A stretch of 64,000 bases of DNA from Tenrec ecaudatus (taxonomy: Eukaryota > Chordata > Mammalia > Afrosoricida > Tenrecidae). The stretch lies in contig NC_134534.1 of assembly GCF_050624435.1 (NCBI RefSeq), positions 66,487,501-66,551,500 of the forward strand, given 5' to 3'. Of the stretch, positions 10,680 to 21,908 are shown in pieces; position 1 is the first letter of the stretch; every line of letters starts with the position of its first letter. The notes beneath the pieces were generated by a model. That model searched no databases and had not been told where the DNA came from. It worked only from the letters and a program-made list of their open reading frames with translations. A program made the translations under genes and the position numbers.

Positions 10680-12255
10680 ATATTTTCATATTTTTGTTTA
10701 TTAAAGATCTCTGTGAATTTTTATTTATCCTATTAATAGAGTACATAGACAATATCTTGTAATCAAACACAATATAGGGCTGAGCTACTGCATTTGAAGG
10801 CTAATGAACATTGTTTCTGGGGACATCTAGATCAAGTAGTATAGCATGATTCATAAAACCAATGTTCTACATCCTAATTTGATAAGTAGCATCCAGGTCT
10901 TCAAAGCTTGCAAGAGGTAATCTAAGATACTATTGCTTTCTTTGCATCTAGAGTAAAGAAGAATTTAAAAAAAAATCCTGAAGACTGAAGAAAGCAATTA
11001 GTTCAAAGGACCAATGGTCTACGTGGACCACAGACTCTTCTAACTGAGATCCGAATTAATTGGTTCTTGGTTCCCAATACCTACCCTTCGGACCTGGGAC
11101 AAAATGGAAGTTCCCAGCTAAACAAAGAGCAAAGTTTAAATCCATAAAAAGTCTGCAGTCACAGGTCTGACAGAGACTGGAGGCACCCTCCTGACTAGTG
11201 TCTCAAGACCACCTCTACCTTAAAACTGAACACATTCTTAGAGACCACCTTTTAGCCAAATAATAGATTGGCCTATTAAGTCAATGTTCGAAATGAATGT
11301 GCTCCTTTGAAAAAATCGACTAATTATGAAAGACCAAAAGGTCAACAGTTGCCGAAAGCAAAGATGAGGAGCAGGGGGATGGGGAGAATGCTGACACACA
11401 TGGAGGTCACTGCCAACGTCTTGGAATAATGTCTACATGCCCCATTGAATGGAAAACTAACTGGCTATGTAAACTTTCATCTAAAGCACAGTGCAATGTT
11501 AAAAAAGAAGAATCGGAGGGTGGCACTCAGTAATCTGTCTTTTTCCAAACCCGTCTGGTAGTTCTGATGCTTTGGAAATCACTGAGTTGGAAATACCTAC
11601 CTCATAGGGACTTTTCTGTTTGTTTTACTTTCTCAAATTTAAGATCAAGAATGTGAATCTACCGATACTAGTTGAGGAGTGCATTGTTTTTCCCCTTTCC
11701 TTTGCATATTCTTAAAACATTTATAACAGATTTGCTTTTTAATATGGAAAACTACTGGAGCAAGTAATGGTCAGGATGGATCTGAGGGCAGTACGGGGCT
11801 TAAGTATGAACAGACAGAGGGCCGGCATGAGAGAAACTTTCTTTTCCCTAAATATACTGAATCAAGGGCCTCCATGAGGAGTATGCAAGATGATTTCCTG
11901 ATGAATAAAAATGGAATGATTAGCATTTTATTTATTTATAGGCTCCTTCATCTAAAAATAAGTTGCAACTTATGTGTATATATTTTATATAATATTTAAT
12001 AAATTATTATGTACATGCTGTGGATGTGGTCTGCTTTTCCTTGATGGGGATGCGATCCAAAAACTTAGAATTGATTACAAAAGACAGAAATTACATAAAA
12101 ATATATAATATAATACAATATTATATACATAAATTGAAATACATTTTATAGATTGTATTTATATTTATATGTGGATATATCAAATAACCATATCTTTAAG
12201 AAGAAAAAATTACTTAAAACATATATATATGTATATACATCTGTGTATATATTAA
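10680..12255. other. Unique AT-rich sequence
   Basis: No repeat family or gene is recognised. The stretch at 11960-12250 is low-complexity AT sequence with many 'atatata' and 'tattata' units. Confidence 0.4.
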
Positions 12256-12257
12256 TG

Positions 12258-12436
12258 TATACATACTCACTGCCATTAAGTCAATGCTGATTCATACTGA
12301 CCCCTCTGGGTTTCTGAGACTATAGCTGTTGATGAGATTAGAAACCCCATTTTTTTCTCCCACAGAGCTGCTGGTGGTTTAGAACTGCCAACCACGGAGA
12401 TTGCAGCCCAATGTGCAACTACCACATCACCACTCC
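12258..12436 (-). mobile_element. AfroSINE, antisense
   Basis: 'cactgccattaagtcaatgc', 'gagctgctggtggtttagaa' and 'gcaactaccacatcaccact' in order. Confidence 0.8.
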
Positions 12437-12545
12437 ATATATATAGAGAGAGAATATGCATATACATGTGTATACATATATGATATGTGTTATATGTATG
12501 TGCATCTACCCATATTTTATCTATGTATCCATACATACACACATA
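12437..12545. repeat. TA/TG/CA-rich low-complexity tract
   Basis: Runs of atata, gagaga and catacaca units follow the SINE head. Confidence 0.7.
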
Positions 12546-12934
12546 TTCCATTCTGTGGACGTTTCCACATCATTTTAGGTTTCCATTTAACAGAGTCTAC
12601 ACAAGTTGTTCAATGTCACTGGTTATTTTTCAATATTCATGAACATTCTCATATTTAGAAAGGTGACTTTTGAAGGTGAGCAATGAGAAAGCCACTATCT
12701 GGATAAAGTTACAGTAACACATCAGAATGTTGTTAATTATGAAAAAGGACACATTTGTATCTCAAAGTGAACCACTACTCGAGAGCTGATTCCAGAGAGC
12801 CTCCTCACCGGGGCAGTTACCTGTAATTGCTCATGACCCAGAAGCTGCTGCTCTTTCCCTTGAAATACAACCTCAAGTGCAAGGGAATATAGCCTGACAC
12901 CTGCCTTTAGTACTGATGGCGTGCACTCTTTGAA
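12546..12934. other. Unique sequence
   Basis: Nothing recognised before the L1 3' UTR block starts. Confidence 0.35.
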
Positions 12935-13765
12935 TATTTCCAAGTCCACATGGAAGAAGCACACCAACCTGCGTGATGATGAGCTGTCTATAGAAATAGA
13001 TATCACAAGCTCAAAAACTAGCAACCAAATTGATGTAAAGGCACACTGACAAAGTGGAGACCAAAAGACCACCTGTAAGATACTGGGACAGTCCATCACG
13101 GATTTATCTCATTAATCCTGTTAGAGCTGCATATGTTCATGTGCATAATTCAGATAGTTCAATGCATGAAACACAAGATAGATAAATACTTTAGGACTTG
13201 TAGCAGGAGTAATGATTCCCTGAGGGTACAGAAAAAGCGGGGAGCAACGATGACTACAGAACCCCACTCTAGCGAAATGAGTAACAGACCGGCAGGGGAA
13301 CAGATACATTGGATGGTGTAAGACATGGTGGAGGGAGGAGAACTAACAGTAATAATAATAATATTTAATATAATCACAGGGTTCTTGGAGGGGAGGGAAG
13401 GGCGGGAATAAAGAGGAGCTGATACCAAAGAGTGCAAGGAGAAAGAAAATGTTTTGAAAATGATGCTGGTAACAATTATACAATCATGCTTGATCTAATT
13501 CAGCATTTCTCAACCTGTGGATTGTGACCCCTGTGGGGGTCAAACAACCCTTTCAAAGGAATCACCTGATTCATAACAGTAGCAAAATTATAGTTATGAA
13601 GTAGCAATGAAAATAATTTTATAGTTGGGGGGGTCACCACAATACGAGCAACTATATTAAAGGGTCGCGGCATTAGGAAGGTTGAGAACCACTGATCTAA
13701 TTGAACTATGGACTGTTAAAATATCTGTAGAGTTCCCTAATAAAATAGAAAAGGAAAATTGTGTA
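12935..13765 (+). mobile_element. L1 3' UTR, internally shortened, split by SPIN
   Basis: 'gtccacatggaagaagcaca', 'acattggatggtgtaagaca', 'gaggagctgataccaaagag' and the end 'gttccctaataaaatag' match the L1 3' UTR at 1-1472. The SPIN element at 13501-13694 separates 'cttgatctaatt' from 'gaactatggactgtt', which join exactly once the insertion is removed. Confidence 0.8.
13501..13694 (-). mobile_element. SPIN-type hAT miniature element with perfect 8-bp duplication
   Basis: It starts 'cagcatttctcaacctgtgg' and ends 'aaggttgagaaccactg', inverted repeats of each other. The flanks are 'atctaatt' (13493-13500) and 'atctaatt' (13695-13702), the 8-bp duplication expected of hAT transposition. It has no coding capacity, so a transposase was supplied in trans. 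Confidence 0.9.
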
Positions 13766-13769
13766 TGAA

Positions 13770-15858
13770 AATTGATAGGGTAAGAACTATCAATGGCAAA
13801 AGTGTATGGACAGAGCATAAGCCACTGCTGGTTTTATTTGCCAAGATGGAATATATGACTCACAGTGGACAAGCAATTCGACAAGCAACAAACCACTGAG
13901 GTCACGTGCTACTTACATTCTGTATCTCCTATACGGGAAATATCAAGCACAAGAGCCTAAGATGTCAGGCCGCTTTCCAACACAGCACAGAGCTGTAATG
14001 CAATCGAAAGTGCTATGTTCAGCAACGCAAAAGGCATTTAATGTTTTTGTGTCTTGTTTCAAGTCATCCACAAATGGAAAACATTACATGCTTCAGTGTT
14101 TTTGGCTGACAATCTAATATGGTATTTCTGCACGTATGGTATATTGAGACCTGCAGAGAAATCTACTTCTGCTGCATAGTTCCAGTGAGAAGCCAATGAA
14201 TACAACATATAATTAATTGTATCATTATATACTATGGTCCCACGGGTTGCTGGGGCTCGGTGGGAAAGATTTCACTCCTGGCTGGTAGTCGCTCGTGCAC
14301 TTGCAGTGACATCATGGCCACACTAGAGCACTTTGAGAGTTTCTTCATGGACTTCTCTGACACCTGAGCCAGAATGCCTGAAACAAGGGAGTCTGGAGAG
14401 CTATCTCTCTCATACGCTTCACGATCTCTTTGCAGTGGCTAGCTTTTGCTTCTTTAGAGCAGAGTGATCTCAGAGAAGCTGACTTTCTTTAATGACCGCC
14501 GATCCTGTGAAAGTGAGACTTCCAAGAACACCAAGAGGAAGTTGGTATCACTGTGAAAGGTTTTGCCAAGACACCTACTGTATTCTTCTGATCAAGCAGT
14601 CATCGGTCTGCCCTGCAAAAAGCGTAGAAGAACTGACTCCATCTCTTGATGGAAGAATGGCATGCCCACATAGGCAGAGGCAGGTTTACTAGCAGTTACC
14701 TTGGATGAAAGCTACCACACAAGGAAACTGGTATAAGATTCAAGGAACTTTCATTTGAACAAGTCCTCCCAGAAATTCTCGACCTTGGTGGACAAATTTT
14801 GAGGATTACTCGCATGACTATTTTGCCGTGATTAGTCCTCTCATTTTCATGTTCCAATCATGTATTTGGAAAGGTTGGAGGGGCTTCCTTTGTGGAACAG
14901 TATCCCAGATGCTGTTGTAAAATGCGGTAGAGGTCAATGTTATTAGAGAGAAAGTGGTAACAAGGCTCAACTAAAATAACTGCCTTCTGGGCTTTTTAAC
15001 AGTAACCTCATACTGATAGGACATCTGAAATCTGCCTCACATCTCCATTGCTAATATCAATTTAGAAGGCACAAGAAAGAAGGAAGCATATTCTTGTAGA
15101 ACAGCAGGACAGAGTAGTCTTAGGGGAAACTTCTCTCCTATTGGGTGGGGGGGAGGGGGGGAGTAGGAGATATTGTGAGGTGGAGAGTCCAGTATTCAAT
15201 TTCTATACAGAATGGGGACAGTCGCAGTGCCCATGTTCCTGTCATGTATCCTGACAGGTGACTGTAACTGCTGATCTCCTAAGGATGTTCCACAGAAGGT
15301 CAAGCTACATGTCTTCCCCAGAACTTAACTATAATCTCTAAGGAACAACCCCAGAAAAGGCATGAAAATGGAGAGACTTCTATTGCTCCCAAATGACAGA
15401 GCAAAGATACCCTGTGAAAGAGGGAAAACAGTCTTCAGGATTACAGTATCAATAGGTGAGTTCTTAAAAAAAAAAAAATACCTGGGCTCTAGGCTCAGTG
15501 ACTTTCTCTAGCTCCTCAAAGAGCAAGCATTCCAGAAACCTCTCCTTAGAGAATTGGGAGAATAATATATTGTCAGATAGATTTCCTGGGTTCGCCTTAT
15601 GGCCCTGACTCCAAGGTCCTTAGAGGCCAAGATAATTGTATAAATTAGCAAATAAAAATTAATCTTTGCATTTGGTACAATACAGCAGCAGTGTTTCACC
15701 AGAGCACAGGACGAAGTAGTTAACAAACTGCTCATAAAATGGAATTGAAAAAAACACAACATTATTTATATCTTCCATTATCTGGGCAGGATCCTGAAGG
15801 CCCAATCTATATAATGGTGAAAGTAAACAATTTTAAGTGATACAAATTAGAACATGAC
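13770..15858. other. Unique sequence, possibly including an unidentified transcript-like stretch
   Basis: No repeat is recognised. The part at about 14230-15120 is less AT-rich than its surroundings. It holds short open frames (66 codons at 14492-14692, +) with no recognisable product. Confidence 0.35.
15138..15166 (+). other. G-run cluster with G-quadruplex potential
   Basis: The sequence 'gggtgggggggaggggggg' satisfies the pattern of four runs of at least three G with loops of 1-7 bases. No promoter or gene is attached to it. Confidence 0.6.
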
Positions 15859-16269
15859 GTGAATTACAATGACCTACGCTTTTCTCCAAATTACAGAGCA
15901 GCCACAGAATTCAAACAAGGAGACATCTCTGGTGCTCTAAACAGAGTCTATGGCTCCACAAGCTGTAATGCATTATGTCTTACAACCGTGATGAAGTCTA
16001 GCATTTCTTTCTCAACGAAATGCTGCAGGAAAAATGCAAATCTGCAATGCCTGGAAGCAAAAATGTTGTTTTACCTTGCTACCACTGTTAATGTGGGGTC
16101 TGAAATGTGGATAATTTGGTACCAGGCAAGGATGTATCAATCTTACCTTGCAAGGCGACTTTCTGCTGCTCCTCATTTAGTGAGCAGTTGGTTTGTTACA
16201 AGAATTCCTGGAAGACAGGACATAGCTAGACAGTATTGTGAATTGATCACAAGTTCTTTCTCTGGTTAA
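15859..16269 (+). other. Unassigned open frame of 136 codons
   Basis: The frame starts MNYNDLRFSPNYRAA and is cysteine- and serine-containing without a recognisable domain, signal peptide or membrane segment. It lies in unique DNA with no promoter, splice or poly(A) signal that I can tie to it. I do not recognise it. A chance frame is the likeliest explanation; a fragment of a decayed gene is possible. Confidence 0.15.
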
Positions 16270-16314
16270 GAAGGGTCATTCTTTTTTAACCTTTACATTT
16301 ATCTTTCTAGTTCC

Positions 16315-16445
16315 AAAGCGTTTTCAATTCATCATTACATAATCTTCAGGATAGCTCTGTAAAGTTAGTCAATATTATTAAAATGAAATATATAACGATG
16401 AAATGATTTGCTCCAAGTTACATAGAAAATTAGTGGCTAAAGTCC
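16315..16445 (-). mobile_element. MIR-like SINE fragment, antisense
   Basis: The sequence order resembles antisense MIR: 'catcattacataatcttcag', 'gatagctctgtaaagttagt', 'tattattaaaatgaa', then 'gaaatgatttgctccaagtt' and 'acatagaaaattagtggcta'. It is strongly diverged, as expected of a family that predates placental mammals. Confidence 0.55.
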
Positions 16446-16449
16446 TCAT

Positions 16450-17385
16450 TAAAATGTTAAAAGCTAATCCATGGACCATAGTCCCTCTCTGGATACAGGT
16501 GACTTTGTGCATGTGTGGCTTTGTATGTAGTAGGCTCTTTGAGGATGTAGCAGCTTGGGAATAATATGTTGACACTGTCATTGCCTTCAAAAAGAGTAAT
16601 GAAGGATTGATGTCAAATAGTGCAGAAAGCATTGTTTCCACAAAAGGAAAAGAAATGACAAAGGAGTGTCACAATGTAGGGTAGTGAGAGATGAGGCACA
16701 AAATTGTATCTTTCTCCTTTAGTGCTGATCTGGAAATTTCCAAAGATAATTAGCATTGAGGACAAGGGGGGGTGCCTATAATATGGTCAGAAATGGCTCA
16801 TCGGAGCCATGTGAGGCTACAAGAAGATGGGACAGCAGTGTGTGGTGAAGCTAAGGTCTGGGGAGGGGAAGAAAATCTCTGGGCTAGGTTTTCATTGAAG
16901 ATCTGTGATTTGAACTGATCTCATCAAAAGTGTTGGTCATTTATGCGATAGGATAATGAGGAGAGGACATTGGCTACAGAATTAGTTATTATCCTACTAG
17001 CTTATGGCGTTCTCTATCTTTTAATTCAGGAGATCACTGATAATTGCTGCTGGTCAGGAATGCTTTGAAGCGCTCATTTCTGCCTCCAGGAGATATCAAC
17101 ATATGTTTCCTCCTATTCCATTTACAGAGGAGCTAGTGAGTTCTTGGATAAAATAACTGATCTGCTTATGTAGAAATTGGTAAATGTTACATAACTGATC
17201 AGCACCTGAACTTTCTCTGGTTAAAATGAGCCATTCTTCCTTACTGCAGCATACCGAAGCACTGTCACCAGCATTAACCTCAATGTCCTCTTGTTTGTAG
17301 TTAGCCTAACTCATGCCACATTTGCTTGGTTTTTTACTTCAGCGCCTTTGAAATTTTTATAACTTCTTTACTGCTCAAAAACAGA
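16450..17385. other. Unique sequence
   Basis: Nothing recognised on either strand. Confidence 0.4.
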
Positions 17386-17386
17386 A

Positions 17387-17476
17387 TATATATAGAGAGA
17401 TAGATATAGATGTAGATGTAGATATAGATAGATGATATAGATATAGATAGACATAGACATAGATATAGATATATAG
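17387..17476. repeat. (GATATA)n/(GATA)n microsatellite
   Basis: Repeats of 'gatata', 'gatgta', 'gata' and 'gacata' for about 90 bases. Confidence 0.9.
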
Positions 17477-17479
17477 TGT

Positions 17480-18560
17480 TTTGTCCTCTGGATGGTTTGG
17501 CCTGAAGGACCATCTCATAACTCTGCCTGGAGGGTAACTAAGATATCAAAAGAGATTACTTGTGCATTGAAATGGTACATCAAAAATGGTACATTGTTTT
17601 ACCTGGTTTTTATAATCATCATTTCTTTATTCACTCTATCTTCTGACTTGACTAATGGAAGTATGGAGAAAAAGGATGGGACTCCCTAACTTGTATGTTT
17701 CAATGTAAAAGTATCTAGACCTTATGTGTTCGGAGTATGCGTGAGAGTCCATTGACAGCCGGAATACCTGTTGGACTAACCTCTGGGACGACATTCTAAA
17801 AAGTTTCTCTTTTTCTCTCAAATTCAGAGTTGTTAAATTTGCTCTCTTGCTCCAGGACAAGAATCCTTATTAGGGGTAACAAAATCAACCTCTCCATCAC
17901 CAGTGTCTCCCCCCAGCTTGCATCCCAACAACTGTACATGAAGTTCAGGACCCCACTTCTGTGTGGAAGCCTTTATTGTAGGAAAATCACTAACATTCGT
18001 ATGAAGAAAATATTATGAGAACAACTTAGTTTCAAATGTATGTAAAAGCCCGTTTGTGAAGAGAAGTTATGCTATTAAACAAATTATGCCAAATACAATT
18101 TATCTTACATAAATTTCATCAGTACATTAAAAGAGCTCCTCAAATGTAGGCAACGAGTACATGAGAGAAAAATTTGTATGGAAGATCATACTGTTTCAGT
18201 TTCAGTTCTTTTGCCTTTTCAAAAGTAGGGACTCACCAATTTAACATGTAAGTTCATTTGAAATATTAAAACATCTCTTTTTTCTCTCTTTCAGTTCACA
18301 GTAAACATTTGGTAACTTTCCAGGCACCTGCAGCCCTCTCTCGGACTGAGATGATAGAAGAAGATGGTTCTCAGGAAGTATAGAGAAGGAGAGCAGAGAG
18401 ATTCATATTTTGAAGCACAATCTTATAATGGTTATCATATTGACAAATGCACACATGTTGAGATGCATTTTATAGTTCATATTTTAAGGATAAAATCTTC
18501 ATTCCATACTTTTTATTTTGTGCTAGCTATGTAATATTTGCTAGATTCATATAAACCTAA
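17480..18560. other. Unique sequence
   Basis: No feature recognised. Several frames of 60-74 codons are open but lack any known similarity. Confidence 0.4.
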
Positions 18561-18561
18561 T

Positions 18562-18767
18562 CAAACTGCATCAACTGCCACCACGGAGACTGTGGCTCAT
18601 GGCAACCCTCCAGAGCACAGCAGAACTCTTTCCTAGGGTCTCTGGGGCTTAACATCCTTACTGGAGCGGACAAACTTACCTTTCTTCTGAGGAACATTTG
18701 GTAGATATGAACTGCTAACCCGGCAATGGCAGTTAGTAACACAACTTGTAACCCACTACACAATTTG
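18562..18767 (-). mobile_element. AfroSINE, antisense
   Basis: 'ctcatggcaaccctccagag', 'gtagatatgaactgctaacc' and 'ttgtaacccactacacaatt' are the antisense AfroSINE blocks. Confidence 0.75.
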
Positions 18768-18867
18768 GCATAGACTCACATAGATTGTGGTTAAAATCCT
18801 GATTGGTTTTTGATAATCTACCTGGAGGACAAAGTTACATCTGAGCGAAGTCATATTATTTTGGATT

Positions 18868-19675
18868 GCTAATATATAGAGACATTAGTGGTGGAAGGCG
18901 TCTTAACAAGCTGTGCTGTGCAGATGACACAATCTTGCTTGCTGAAAGCGAGGAGGACTTGAAACGCTTGCTGGTGAAGATCAAGGATCGCCTCCTTCAA
19001 TACAGATTACAACTCAATGTAAAGAAGTCCACAATTCATACAACTAGTCCAATAGAGAACATCGTAATAAATGGAAGAAAGATTAAAGCTGTCATGGGTT
19101 TTGTCTTGATTGTAGCCACAATTAGTGCTCATAGAAACAGCAGTGAAGAAATCAAATAATGTATGGCATTAGGTAAATCTGCTGCACAAGACCTCTTTCG
19201 ATTATTGAAAAACAAGGAAGTTAAGGTGGGCCTGATCCAAATCATGGTATTTTTCATTGCCTCATATACATAGGAAAGCTGGACGTTGAATTAGGAAGAC
19301 CAAAGAATGGATGCGTTTGAATTGTGGTGTTGGCAAAGAATATCGAAAGTGCCACAGACCGCCCAAAGGACAAACACGTCTGTCTTGGAAGTAGGGCTAG
19401 AGTGCTCCTTAGACGCAAGGCTGGCAAGACTCTGTCTCAGGGTGCTTTGGACAGGTTGTCAGGAGAGACCAGTCTCTGGGGAAGAACATGCTGGATAAAG
19501 TGGAGGAGCAGCCAAAATTTTTTAAAAAGGCCCTCACTGAGAAGGATTAGCACAGTGGCTGCAACCGTGGGCTCAACCACGGGAACAAGTGTGAGGATGC
19601 TCGACTGCGGAGTGCTTGGCTCTGCTGGGCACAGGGTGGCTATGGGATGATACCTTCATGGTGGCACCTAATAAT
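18868..19675 (+). mobile_element. RTE LINE, 5'-truncated: reverse transcriptase end and 3' end
   Basis: The frame at 18866-19159 contains the reverse transcriptase active-site block 'LCCADDTILLAESEEDLKRL', in which ADD corresponds to the conserved (Y/F)xDD-type motif of non-LTR retrotransposons. A downstream piece (19321-19500) matches the C-terminal end in another frame. The end 'gatgataccttcatggtggc' followed by 'acctaataatgac' is the RTE 3' terminus. Frameshifts make it inactive. Confidence 0.85.
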
Positions 19676-19680
19676 GACGA

Positions 19681-19775
19681 TATACATAGGAAGGCTGAGC
19701 GAGGAATAAGGGAAACCAAAGAAAAATGTATGCTTGGAATTACAGAGCTGACCAAGAATATTATTCCACAGGCTG
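19681..19775 (+). mobile_element. Second copy of an internal RTE piece
   Basis: 'tatacataggaaggctgagc' through 'accaagaatattattccaca' repeats 19266-19352 of the preceding element with moderate divergence. It lies between two RTE 3' ends facing each other. Confidence 0.65.
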
Positions 19776-20272
19776 ACAGTTGTTAGCTGCCCTCAAGTGG
19801 TTCCCCCTCATAGAGCCCCCAACCCCCGCCCCCTGGACAGCACAAAGGAACACTGCCTGGTCCTGCCCCATCCTCACACTTATTTGAGACCATTCTTGCA
19901 GCCGCTGTGTTAATTCATCTTGTCAAGGGCCTTCCTCTTTTTCACCGCTCCCTACTTCACCAAGCATAATCTCCTTTCCCAGGGACTGGTCCCTCCTTAA
20001 AACAAGTCTGCGGAACGTGAGACAAAGTCTTGCCATATTTGCTTCAAAAGAGCATTCCGGCTGTCCTTTTTCTAAGACAGAGATGTTTGTTCATTTGACA
20101 GTCCACAGTACCTTCAATATCCTTTGCCAGCAACAAAATTCAAATTCATTGATTTTTTGTTTTCTTTATTCAGTTGCCAAAGTTCACATGCATATGAGGC
20201 AATTGAAAATAACATGGTTTGGATCATGTCCACCGTAGTCTTCGAGGTAACACCCTTGCTCTTCAACATCTT

Positions 20273-20834
20273 TGTTTAGACAGGGTTTTCTAAAGAAACA
20301 AAACCAGGACACTAATAATTTTATGTATTTTTAATAGGTAGATAGATAACATAAGAAATAAACAGTTAATTAATCTATAAAGCAGTACAAATGGTTCAGT
20401 GCAACTCATTTCCTTGAGACAGCTAGTACTCCGGCAGTCCTTCAAGTCTTGAGGGCCATGGGGTAGTCCGCCGTGGAGCAATGCAGGCTATCTTGCCACA
20501 GGTAGCAAACAGCAAGCAGGTCACCAACAGTCAGCCAGATGACAGGGTCTGACAGTTCCCAGCTCAAGAGATGTACCTTCTAGTAGTGTAGCGAAGCAGG
20601 TCTTGAAGGAACCTTAAGTTACAGCGACACAGTCCATTGATTAGGTGTCCCACAGTTAGTGTAGCTTGAAAATTGAGGCAGAGAACAAACAAGGCAGCTG
20701 CACACTAGTCCGATGATAGAAGAGCAAGAGAGAAAGAGGCAAGGCTCGCCGAACCATTTATCTCTCTGCCCTTCAATTAATCTCACATATGTTCATTGGC
20801 CATGTTGGCACACAAAAAAAAACTACCTATCACA
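20273..20834 (-). mobile_element. MaLR-like solo LTR inside the RTE
   Basis: It starts 'tgtttagacagggttttcta' and ends 'ctacctatcaca', matching the LTR family termini. The flanks 'atctt' (20268-20272) and 'aactt' (20835-20839) agree at 4 of 5 positions. The RTE sequence continues across it ('cttcaacatctt' to 'aactttaagaggtc'). Confidence 0.75.
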
Positions 20835-21118
20835 AACTTTAAGAGGTCTTGTGCAGCAGATTCTTCCAATGCAATACATTATGTGATTTCTTGACTGCCG
20901 CTTGCATGAGCATTGATTGTGGATGCAAGCAAGTTGAAATCCTTGATAGCTTCACTCTTTTCTCCATTTATCATGATGGTAACTATTGGTGCAGTTGGGA
21001 GGCTTCTGGTTTTCTTTACATTAAATTGTAATCCGAAGGATACAATCCTTGATCTTCATCAGCGTTTTAAAGTCTCTTCAGTTTCAGCAATCAAGGTTGT
21101 GCCCTCTGCATATTACAG

Positions 21119-21908
21119 GTTAAGGCATCACAGTGAATTGTTTAATGTGGGTCTTCTACCCCAAATTTCTAACTCCCACCAAATGCCCTTTTCCTGCATG
21201 AATCTGGTAAGAAAGAGGGAGACAACATTAATAGGATTTGCCTCTGAGTGGTTAGGAACAGGATTCCCAGGAGCTTCATCCTGCTGTGTATATGAGCCAT
21301 CTGAGAAGCAGGATTATCAGTAAGAGTCTGGAGTGGAGAACATCTCAGGATTTGAGTTTCCTGCCAAGAGAACTTCTCGGCCCAGATCACAGCTACAATA
21401 TCAAAGGAGGAGCAGCAGACCTGTTCCGGAGCATGGAACTAGAGTAACGGACTTCTAACCCACAGAACAATGAAAGCTGAGTGTTTTTTATACAGATGGC
21501 TGGCTTGTAGAGTGGAGGCCTCTGGGAACTTAATTGGAGGGAGTGAGGCTTATTGACTATGGAAGTAGAGCTGAATGCCTTAGGGTGAGCCTACAAAAGT
21601 GGGGTGGCTCTAGACACTAAATACTGAGAGCTAGATTTGCTGACCCAGAGCTTATGGTGAATGCCTTCCAGTTGAGGCTAACAGGGTGGGGGTGGGAGGG
21701 TTTGGGTACTTATTATCAAACTCAGATAACTTTTTAACATGTCTTCATAAACAACTTCAGCCTAAGCATTTCTCACTGGCATTCCAACTTGTTAACCTCC
21801 TTAATAAACCCCCTAATCATGAATTTTGTGAGTTCTGTGTGGTCACTGCAATAGATATTTAGAACCCAGAGAGGTAAAATAGAGATAATTTATTGACAAC
21901 ATTAAATT
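21119..21908. mobile_element. Unidentified 0.8-kb insertion in the RTE
   Basis: RTE sequence stops at 'ctctgcatattacagg' and resumes at 'ttgataagccgttctctaat'. The roughly 790 bases between match no other sequence in the window. On the minus strand it contains 'gtataaaaaacactcagc' and a 'ggtttattaagga' block, which suggests an LTR, but clean TG/CA ends and a target duplication are not evident. 'ttaa' occurs at both edges, possibly by chance. Confidence 0.5.

Noticed and set aside
19307-19650. Overlapping plus-strand frames that could be read as a small gene
   Set aside because: They are the C-terminal and 3' parts of an RTE element in shifted frames.
20913-21323. 136-codon plus-strand frame
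   Set aside because: It runs across the antisense RTE and into the unidentified insertion, so it is a composite of non-coding repeat sequence.
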